Shown here piece after piece: positions 1 through 4,930 of a stretch of 6,370 nt of DNA. The translations under genes were made by a program, and so were the position numbers. The notes under the pieces were generated by a model. The model had not been told where the DNA came from and made no database searches. It saw nothing but the letters and a program-made list of their open reading frames with translations. This DNA comes from a bacterium (GTDB lineage Bacteria > Ratteibacteria > UBA8468), in NCBI GenBank assembly GCA_030672255.1, contig DAOVGU010000021.1, positions 1 through 6,370 on the forward strand, given 5' to 3'. How positions within the stretch are numbered: position 1 is the stretch's first letter; each line of letters begins with the position of its first letter.

Positions 1-5
1 AAAAA

Positions 6-1391
6 ATGAAAAGAAAGAGAATCTGGTGGTTTTTTATTATCTTTGTTGGACTTTTTATTCTTTTCTCTCTCCCCCACTCTCCCCGCAGATTGATTGATGT
101 TGAGAAAGGAATAGAGGCAACTTCTATTCGCCTAATCACTCCTCTCTCAACCCAAATTTTTGCTCCATTTCTTGACTTTCCCTTTTATTTTTTTAATTTT
201 ACTCAGCCAAAATTGCAGCTTTCCTCCTGGTTAATCTGGCTTTTAGTCATCTGGCTCGTTTTTGCTCTCATTAAATTAAAATGTCCAGTTTTTAAAAAAA
301 TAGTACTTCTATTTCGCGGAATAGTTGTTGTTATTGTCTCCTTTCTCCTTTTTGTCCTTTATCTTCTTCTTTTTCCTTTGCCAGAATATCGTCTTAAATC
401 GGAAGACCCAAATGAAATTTTACTTGACCTTCATTCCCATACGATTTATTCCCATGATGGTAGTGCCACTTTAGAGAGAAGTATCCTCTGGCATCTTAAT
501 TGCGGTTTTGATGGTTGGGCAACCACGGAACATAGCTGGATTGGAGCGGCCCCGGTTGCTCAAGGAGAGATGCTCCGAAGAAATTCTTTTGATGCATTAG
601 TAATTGCCGGAGAGGAGGTAAATTTTAAGGGAAGTCATCTTAATCTTTTAGGAATTAAAGAAGATATCGATAAAGGTCAATATAAAAATTTGGCTGATTT
701 AATAAGAGCTGTTCACCGTCAAAAAGGAGCAGTTATTGTTCCCCATTATTGGGGGAAGAGAAGACCGCCATTATCCTTAGAAGATTTAGCTAAAGCCGGG
801 GTTGATGGGTTTGAGATTGCCGGAACTTCCTCTCGTCCTCTTAAACCGGAATTAAGAAAAGAAATAATCAATCTCTGCAAAAAAAAGAATCTGGTGATGG
901 TTGGCGGCAGTAACTGGCATGGCTGGGGCTCTTTCTGTAATACTTGGACAGGTTTTAAGACAGACAACTGGGAACGGTTGGATAAAAGAGTGCGAGAAAA
1001 GGTAATTCTTGATGCCCTACGGAGAAGAGAAAATTCCCGTTTCAGAGTTATTGCCTTGCCTCAGAAATTTTACTCCCCGAGTCATTATATTTTCGAACCT
1101 TTTATTGGCTTCTTTTCCTACTTTTACTCCCTAAATAACTGGCAACGACTCTCCTGGTTTCTCTGGGTGGTAATTATTTTCTTGCTTCTTCGCTCGGTTA
1201 AAAATAAAAGACGGACTGCCATGTTCCTCTGGCTGGTTATCAGTTTAGTCTTGGTAGCAAAGGGTATTTCTCTTCTGAATACCTGGCGGTTAGTAGCGAC
1301 AGTCAATGAAATTTTGCCTACCGTAAGTAAAGGGCTCTTCCTGATAGCGGCGGTAACTATTGGTCTGGCAATTACTAATGTTAAAAAATAA
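6..1391 (+). CDS. Six-helix membrane protein with central PHP-type metal-dependent phosphoesterase/hydrolase domain
   Basis: The 461-residue product has three hydrophobic segments (about 7-22, 74-91, 99-123), a soluble PHP-like domain (about 137-350) and three more hydrophobic segments (about 381-398, 404-424, 443-459). PHP motifs visible are DLHSH (H143, H145), H150 in SHDG, TEH (E175, H176), GEE (E203/E204), H211, H247 and SNWH (N303, H305). PHP domains bind up to three metal ions and hydrolyse phosphoesters or, in the CehA/McbA-like branch, other esters; the substrate here cannot be told. Positive charges at the N-terminus (KRKR), between helices 2 and 3 (KLKCPVFKK) and between helices 4 and 5 (KNKRR) lie inside by the positive-inside rule, which places the PHP domain outside the cytoplasm. 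Two motif positions differ from the common form: TDH is TEH, and the usual D-x-H is N-x-H. The ATG at 6 is preceded by only five bases, so its ribosome binding site cannot be judged and an upstream start outside the window is possible. The TAA abuts the next ATG. Confidence 0.9.
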   Translation: MKRKRIWWFFIIFVGLFILFSLPHSPRRLIDVEKGIEATSIRLITPLSTQIFAPFLDFPFYFFNFTQPKLQLSSWLIWLLVIWLVFALIKLKCPVFKKIVLLFRGIVVVIVSFLLFVLYLLLFPLPEYRLKSEDPNEILLDLHSHTIYSHDGSATLERSILWHLNCGFDGWATTEHSWIGAAPVAQGEMLRRNSFDALVIAGEEVNFKGSHLNLLGIKEDIDKGQYKNLADLIRAVHRQKGAVIVPHYWGKRRPPLSLEDLAKAGVDGFEIAGTSSRPLKPELRKEIINLCKKKNLVMVGGSNWHGWGSFCNTWTGFKTDNWERLDKRVREKVILDALRRRENSRFRVIALPQKFYSPSHYIFEPFIGFFSYFYSLNNWQRLSWFLWVVIIFLLLRSVKNKRRTAMFLWLVISLVLVAKGISLLNTWRLVATVNEILPTVSKGLFLIAAVTIGLAITNVKK

Positions 1392-1532
1392 ATGAAACCA
1401 CAGATTTCGCAGAAATGTCATTGCGAGGAGTTCGCCATTGGTTCAGTGGCGGACGACGTGGCAATCCCTCACTTCATGAGATTGCTTCGTTTCACTCGCA
1501 ATGACTTCGTTACCTGTGTCTATCTGTGGTTT
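1390..1532. repeat. Nested palindromic repeat, copy 1
   Basis: The element has two sets of perfect inverted arms, one inside the other. The outer pair is AAACCACAGAT (1395-1405) with ATCTGTGGTTT (1522-1532). The inner pair is GTCATTGCGAG (1417-1427) with CTCGCAATGAC (1495-1505). Inside are a stem of GTTCGCCA (1430-1437) with TGGCGGAC (1447-1454), with one T-G wobble and a 9-base loop, and a GCAATC/GATTGC pair (1461-1466, 1480-1485). Copy 2 at 3041-3223 shares the first 16 bases and long inner blocks. It is short, encodes no transposase and looks like a non-autonomous intergenic palindromic element. It starts at the stop codon of the upstream gene and runs in frame into the next open frame. 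Confidence 0.88.
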
Positions 1533-2018
1533 GTTCTAATTTTAACCCTGCCCAGAGCTATTTCCGCAGAAGAAATTTCTGCTTATAGTTTTAAATCCAA
1601 TGGGGATTGGTATAAGGAATGGTGCTGGCTGGCTGGTTCAGAGAATGAATATGGAAGATGGACCTTTATCGGCCTTAATAAAAATGAGGTTAAAACCAAG
1701 ATTAAGATAGAGATTGGACTTTTAGTAATTAAGGTGGATAAAGATGGGAAGGAGACGGAAATCTCCCATAACGTCCTTGTCAATGTGGGAAGGATAAAGA
1801 GTAAAAGGTATTGGGGTGCTCAGGAGAGAGAATACTGGGACTATTCCATCGTCAGGAATTTAAGACAAAGCGTTGAAAGTAAAGCTCCTTTTATCATTGA
1901 GATTAATAAATTTCTCCTGCCCGAGGATGGAAATCTTGCCATAAAAATCACCCGCTCGGGAGGTGAGGGAAAACCATGGATAGGAATAAAAAGGGATTCG
2001 GTCACCATTTCTTATTGA
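1392..2018 (+). CDS. Small exported protein of unknown function; N-terminus read through a repeat element
   Basis: I do not recognise a family. The 208-residue frame starts directly after the TAA of the membrane PHP gene. Residues 1 to about 47 are encoded by repeat copy 1 and carry the repeat-type peptides CHCEE, VAIPHFMRLLRFTRND and CVYLWF. A hydrophobic stretch at 39-53 followed by RAISA-EE looks like a signal peptide cleaved after A59; its first half is repeat-encoded. The mature part (about 149 residues) is polar, rich in Trp, Tyr and alternating beta-type sequence, and ends in GIKRDSVTISY; a beta-sandwich or adhesin-like fold is possible but unproven. The true start is uncertain: neither the ATG at 1392 nor the in-frame ATG at 1476 (M29) has a clear Shine-Dalgarno sequence, and M29 alone would still give a good signal peptide with arginines R30, R33 and R36. 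The last 43 bases overlap the transglutaminase-like gene in another frame, suggesting translational coupling. Confidence 0.72.
   Translation: MKPQISQKCHCEEFAIGSVADDVAIPHFMRLLRFTRNDFVTCVYLWFVLILTLPRAISAEEISAYSFKSNGDWYKEWCWLAGSENEYGRWTFIGLNKNEVKTKIKIEIGLLVIKVDKDGKETEISHNVLVNVGRIKSKRYWGAQEREYWDYSIVRNLRQSVESKAPFIIEINKFLLPEDGNLAIKITRSGGEGKPWIGIKRDSVTISY
1430..1454 (+). other. Apical hairpin within repeat copy 1
   Basis: GTTCGCCA (1430-1437) pairs with TGGCGGAC (1447-1454) over 8 positions, one of them T-G, around a loop that contains GGTTCAG. GGTTCAG is shared with copy 2, where it lies before a stem of unrelated sequence. Confidence 0.6.
1959..1966 (+). promoter_or_regulatory. Strong Shine-Dalgarno site for the transglutaminase-like gene
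   Basis: GGAGGTGA matches the anti-Shine-Dalgarno complement well and lies 9 bases before the ATG at 1976. It lies inside the end of the preceding gene, so the overlapping gene start is real and probably translationally coupled. Confidence 0.85.
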
Positions 2019-3046
2019 TTTTACTGTTCATTTCTTCTTTCTCAAAGAGCTCTTTAGCCGAAGGGATAAAGGTTTATAACCTTTTCGCCTCTGATGAACC
2101 GGAGAAGTATCTAAAAGATGTTAACTATTTACCCCTGAAGGAGAAAGCGGCCGAGATTGCCAAAATGTGGTCAAATAATGGGAAGAAAGCGGAAGCCATC
2201 GCCAACTGGGTGGGGAGTTCAAAAGACTATGATGTAGATGCTCTCAAGGAACTTGGGATGGGAATTCCCATCGTTTTCAGTGCTGATCGCAGCAATATCG
2301 CTACCCTTTTTCACTCTAAAAGAGGATGGTGTAGCGATGCGGCTTTCTTAACGGTAGCGATGTTAAGGGCGGTAAAAATTCCGGCGCGAGTCCTTTCCGA
2401 TTTCAAGCAGAAGGGAGAGCCCGGTCATGCCTTCGGTCAGGTCTTCTTCGCTCAAAAGTGGTGGGCAATCGATACAACATTTGATGCCAACAAAAAGCGC
2501 TTCTCTTATAGACAGTTTTCTGAATTAACCGACCCCTGGTTTACTGATGAGCCAAGAGGAAGAAAGATTGTTGTTCCGACAGATTTCCTCTTTGGCACCC
2601 TGGTATATCCTTTCTGTAAAGAGATTATTATCGATAAAGAGTTCTCGTCCAGTGGACGAGAAGAAAGGAAGCGCCTTTCCTTAAAATTAAGTTTTAGCGG
2701 TTGCTGGGGCTCCGCTAATCCAACCCAGATGAGGCTTGCCGGGGAGCCGGTTTTAGACCTGAAAACAAAAAAGGTGGCAAAAGCCCTTTACTTTCCCGAT
2801 AGTCTCTTTGCTATCATTAAGGAAGAGAAATGCTACTTAAGAACAAGGTTGCCGCTTGGCACCTACCGCTTAAGCTATGGAATCAGAACCGGACTAACCG
2901 GATTCTTTCACGAAATAGGGTATACCAATTTTATGATTATTAGCCCTAATAGAGAACTCAAGATTACGGCAGAAAAACTAAAAGCATCTCCGGGGGTTAA
3001 AAGAAGATTATTTGGGGCTTTCTCTTCATCTTTAAAGGTAAAATGA
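1976..3046 (+). CDS. Exported transglutaminase-like (papain-fold) protein
   Basis: The 356-residue product begins with a signal peptide: basic start (MDRNKK), hydrophobic FLLILLFI, then SLA-EG with likely cleavage after A28. A transglutaminase-like core follows, with the Cys-His-Asp triad readable as C119 in RGWCSDAAFLTVAMLRA, H151 in GHAFGQVFF and D166 in WWAIDTTFD. The spacing and the phrase 'KIPARVLS' after the Cys helix are typical of the bacterial Transglut_core family, whose members cleave or remodel peptide bonds or cross-links; the substrate is unknown. The C-terminal part (about 215-356) is a beta-rich region I do not recognise. The start is fixed by the Shine-Dalgarno site at 1959-1966. 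The gene overlaps the previous one by 43 bases. Its TGA (3044-3046) lies inside the 16-base block shared by both repeat copies, so the repeat may have supplied the stop. A periplasmic or cell-surface role is inferred from the signal peptide. Confidence 0.9.
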   Translation: MDRNKKGFGHHFLLILLFISSFSKSSLAEGIKVYNLFASDEPEKYLKDVNYLPLKEKAAEIAKMWSNNGKKAEAIANWVGSSKDYDVDALKELGMGIPIVFSADRSNIATLFHSKRGWCSDAAFLTVAMLRAVKIPARVLSDFKQKGEPGHAFGQVFFAQKWWAIDTTFDANKKRFSYRQFSELTDPWFTDEPRGRKIVVPTDFLFGTLVYPFCKEIIIDKEFSSSGREERKRLSLKLSFSGCWGSANPTQMRLAGEPVLDLKTKKVAKALYFPDSLFAIIKEEKCYLRTRLPLGTYRLSYGIRTGLTGFFHEIGYTNFMIISPNRELKITAEKLKASPGVKRRLFGAFSSSLKVK

Positions 3047-3074
3047 AACCACAGATACACGCAGATTAACACAG

Positions 3075-3093
3075 ATGACAGCGTTGCTGTCAT
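3075..3093 (+). other. Short hairpin in repeat copy 2
   Basis: ATGACAGC (3075-3082) and GCTGTCAT (3086-3093) are a perfect 8-base inverted repeat around the 3-base loop GTT. The right arm runs into the inner repeat arm, so this hairpin and the large inner stem cannot both form fully. No T-run follows, so it is not a standard terminator. Confidence 0.65.
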
Positions 3094-3122
3094 TGCGACT
3101 CCACCAGAATCGGTTCAGCCTG

Positions 3123-3140
3123 CCCCTGCGGAAGCAGGGG
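3123..3140 (+). other. GC-rich hairpin with GGAA tetraloop in repeat copy 2
   Basis: CCCCTGC (3123-3129) pairs perfectly with GCAGGGG (3134-3140) around GGAA, a GNRA-type loop. The sequence is absent from copy 1, which has a different stem in the corresponding region. No U-tract follows. Confidence 0.7.
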
Positions 3141-3234
3141 TGGCAATCCCTTACTTCTTATGAGATTGCTTCCCCTTCGTTTCACTCAGTGTCGCAATGA
3201 CATCTCTGTGAAATCTCGTGGTTAAAAGATATAA

Positions 3235-4452
3235 ATGGCAAAAAGAAAGACCGTCTTAAAAAGGGAGATTGAGGCTCTCTCTCGGGTAAATAAGTTTATT
3301 GCCTCGATCAGCAATTTGCATCGGCTTCTTGACCTGATTATGAAAGAGAGTAAGAGGATAATGAAGGCGGAGGCCAGTTCTCTGATGCTCTATGACCCCA
3401 AAAGTAAAGAACTCTTCTTTGAGGTGGCCCTGGGGAAAAAGGGGGAAAAAGTAAAAAAGATAAGATTAAAATTGGGAGAGGGGATTGCCGGGACCGCAGC
3501 TAAAATGGACAAAGCGCTTAATATCCCTGATGTTACCAAAGACCCTCATTTCTATAAAGAGGCGGATAGTAGGAGTGGATTTAAAACTAAATCTATTCTG
3601 ACTGTCCCCCTGAAACGAAAGGGTAAGTTGTTAGGTGTCCTTGAAGTATTGAATAAGAAGAATGGAAGGTCATTTGATAAGCAGGATCTCAGATTAATCC
3701 AGATTATTGCTGGTCAGGCAGCGGTGGCGATTGAAAATGCTCAGTTGTATCTAGCCAACCTGAAGGCAGAGCGTTTAGCAGCCGTGGGTCAGACGGTCAC
3801 CAGCCTCTCCCATTACATCAAAAACCTTTTGACCAGCATCGAGATGGGAAAGGAGACGGTTCATATGGGCCTGGAAGATAGTGACCAAGAAACTTTTGCC
3901 AATGGTTGGAAGATGGTGGATAAGAATATGGAGAAGGTTTCCGACCTGGTGCTTGATATGTTGAATTATTCCAAACAGCGTAAACCCCTGTATCAACTGG
4001 CAAATCTCAATAAGATAGCAGAGCAGGTTGTTGCTTCTCACCAGGAGCGCGCAAAGCTCGAAAATGTTAGGTTGCTCACTAACCTGGACCATCAGTTGGA
4101 GCGGGTATTAATTGATACTTCAGGGATTGAGAGGGTCTTATTAAATTTAGTTGGAAATAGCCTTGATGCCTTAAAAGGAAGAGGGGGGAAGGTAGAAATA
4201 ACAACCCACTTAGAGAAGAAAAAGAAACTCTTTCAGATTATCGTTAGCGATACTGGTTGCGGTATCCCAGAAGAGCAGATTAAGGAAATCTTTAATTTCT
4301 TTTATAGCACAAAGGGCTCTAAAGGCACAGGTATTGGACTGGCGGTGACGGAAAAGATTGTAAAGGAACAGAGAGGAAAGATTGAGGTTGCCTCAGAAGT
4401 AGGGAAGGGAACGACCTTTACCATTACCCTCCCCTATAATACTAAATCTTAA
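3235..4452 (+). CDS. Cytosolic GAF-domain sensor histidine kinase
   Basis: The 405-residue product has no membrane segment. A GAF sensory domain covers about 20-170 (SSLMLYD, GEGIAGTAA, SILTVPLKRKGKLLGVLEVLN, AAVAIENAQLY). A short helix leads to the dimerisation/phosphoacceptor region with H193 in SLSHYIKNLL. The ATPase domain shows the N box (NLVGNSLDAL, N304, N308 and D311), the G1 box (DTGCGIP, 339-345), the F box (IFNFFYSTKG) and the G2 box (GTGIGLA, 364-370), followed by the usual GTTFTITLP end. All residues needed for autophosphorylation are present. The signal bound by the GAF domain cannot be inferred. The ATG lies 11 bases after repeat copy 2 and has no clear Shine-Dalgarno site. The gene converges on the response regulator gene, with 11 bases of overlap at the stops; that protein is the obvious partner candidate. 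Confidence 0.95.
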   Translation: MAKRKTVLKREIEALSRVNKFIASISNLHRLLDLIMKESKRIMKAEASSLMLYDPKSKELFFEVALGKKGEKVKKIRLKLGEGIAGTAAKMDKALNIPDVTKDPHFYKEADSRSGFKTKSILTVPLKRKGKLLGVLEVLNKKNGRSFDKQDLRLIQIIAGQAAVAIENAQLYLANLKAERLAAVGQTVTSLSHYIKNLLTSIEMGKETVHMGLEDSDQETFANGWKMVDKNMEKVSDLVLDMLNYSKQRKPLYQLANLNKIAEQVVASHQERAKLENVRLLTNLDHQLERVLIDTSGIERVLLNLVGNSLDALKGRGGKVEITTHLEKKKKLFQIIVSDTGCGIPEEQIKEIFNFFYSTKGSKGTGIGLAVTEKIVKEQRGKIEVASEVGKGTTFTITLPYNTKS

Positions 4453-4849
4453 AGCGCCGCGATTTCTCTTCCTCTATGGATTGAAACATCATCTTGATTC
4501 CATCCAGGACATCAGCAATCTTGAATGGTTTGGGAATATAGTAGTTGGCGCCATATTTATAGCCTTTAAGCATATCCTCATCCCCTGCTCTGGCGGTAAG
4601 CATAATTACCGGTAAAGCCATTGTCTGGGAATCTCCCTTAATCCTCTGCAGAACCTCAATTCCATCGAGCTTTGGCATCTGAATATCAAGGATCACCAGG
4701 TCGGGATGGGAATCCTTCACTCTCTCCAATGCCTGCTCCCCATCGGCAGCACTGACCACATCAAAACCCTGACGTCGAAGCGCCTTACTTAAGGTTTTCA
4801 CCACATCTGGTTCGTCATCCACCACCAAAATTCTCTTTTGTATTGGCAT
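4442..4849 (-). CDS. Single-domain (CheY-like) response regulator
   Basis: The 135-residue protein is a receiver domain with no output domain. The acidic pocket D11/D12 (VVDDEPD), phosphoacceptor D55 (LVILDIQMPKLDG), T85 (MLTARAG), Y104 and K107 (YYIPKPF) are all present, so it should be phosphorylated normally. A short charged tail (EEEKSRRFKI) follows. Such stand-alone receivers act by protein-protein contact or as phosphorelay intermediates. I chose the ATG at 4849-4847 because AAGGAGG lies 4 bases upstream; an in-frame TTG at 4876 would add nine residues but has no such signal and would overlap the predicted transcription start. The TAG stop overlaps the end of the convergent kinase gene, its likely partner. 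Confidence 0.95.
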   Translation of the reverse strand: MPIQKRILVVDDEPDVVKTLSKALRRQGFDVVSAADGEQALERVKDSHPDLVILDIQMPKLDGIEVLQRIKGDSQTMALPVIMLTARAGDEDMLKGYKYGANYYIPKPFKIADVLDGIKMMFQSIEEEKSRRFKI

Positions 4850-4853
4850 CCTA

Positions 4854-4860
4854 CCTCCTT
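4854..4860 (-). promoter_or_regulatory. Shine-Dalgarno site fixing the response regulator start
   Basis: On the minus strand AAGGAGG is followed by TAGG and then ATG at 4849-4847. It is the strongest ribosome site in the window and supports the shorter start over the upstream TTG. Confidence 0.88.
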
Positions 4861-4876
4861 GTCCGCTAAGGGACAA
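4859..4876. promoter_or_regulatory. Small dyad in the response regulator leader
   Basis: TTGTCC (4859-4864) and GGACAA (4871-4876) are perfect inverted 6-base arms around a 6-base centre. The dyad covers the predicted regulator transcription start (near 4873) and touches its Shine-Dalgarno site, so it could be an operator or a leader hairpin. Six-base dyads also arise by chance. Confidence 0.4.
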
Positions 4877-4879
4877 TTA

Positions 4880-4909
4880 ACTTTAACCTATTTTTCATCT
4901 TTCTGTCAA
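4880..4909 (-). promoter_or_regulatory. Predicted sigma70-type promoter of the response regulator gene
   Basis: On the minus strand a perfect -35 TTGACA (4909-4904) is followed after 18 bases by TAAAGT (4885-4880), which matches four of six -10 positions. The start would be near 4873, giving a leader of about 24 bases that includes the Shine-Dalgarno site. Confidence 0.55.
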
Positions 4910-4921
4910 TTATGATATAAT
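4893..4921 (+). promoter_or_regulatory. Predicted sigma70-type promoter of the EndoQ-like gene
   Basis: A perfect -10 TATAAT lies at 4916-4921. A weak -35 TTTCAT (4893-4898) precedes it by 17 bases. Transcription would start near 4928, only about three bases before the ATG at 4931, so the message would be leaderless or nearly so. The opposing TTGACA of the regulator promoter lies within the spacer. Confidence 0.55.
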
Positions 4922-4930
4922 AACTAAACT

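Larger units (their letters stand above)
3041..3223. repeat. Nested palindromic repeat, copy 2
   Basis: It begins with the same 16 bases as copy 1 (AAATGAAACCACAGAT). Inner arms TGTCATTGCGAC (3088-3099) and GTCGCAATGACA (3191-3202) are perfect over 12 bases. The outer arms are AACCACAGAT near the left end and ATCTCGTGGTT (3213-3223), imperfect by one extra C. The left outer part holds three CACAGAT-like units at exact 10-base steps (3050, 3060, 3070). Blocks shared with copy 1 include GGTTCAG, GTGGCAATCCCT, ATGAGATTGCTTC and CGTTTCACTC. It fills nearly the whole gap between the transglutaminase-like and kinase genes; no gene is seen in it. Confidence 0.9.

Noticed and set aside
2908..3093. 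Minus-strand frame with the peptide VLICVYLWFHF
   Set aside because: It is a conceptual translation of the outer repeat layer plus antisense of the transglutaminase-like gene. It is useful only as confirmation that the repeat encodes CVYLWF in both copies.
3075..3140. Rho-independent terminator after the transglutaminase-like gene
   Set aside because: Two good hairpins exist but neither is followed by a run of T on the plus strand, and similar folding occurs inside the coding-compatible copy 1.
3041..3223. CRISPR array or insertion sequence
   Set aside because: There are no regularly spaced identical repeats with unique spacers and no transposase; the structure is a nested palindrome.
3775..4092. 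Open frame of 105 codons on the minus strand inside the kinase gene
   Set aside because: It lies wholly within a kinase domain with intact motifs, has no ribosome site and its product resembles no protein I know; it is a shadow frame.
4850..4876. Upstream TTG start for the response regulator
   Set aside because: The ATG at 4849 has AAGGAGG directly upstream and gives a typical receiver N-terminus; the TTG would lie at or before the predicted transcription start.
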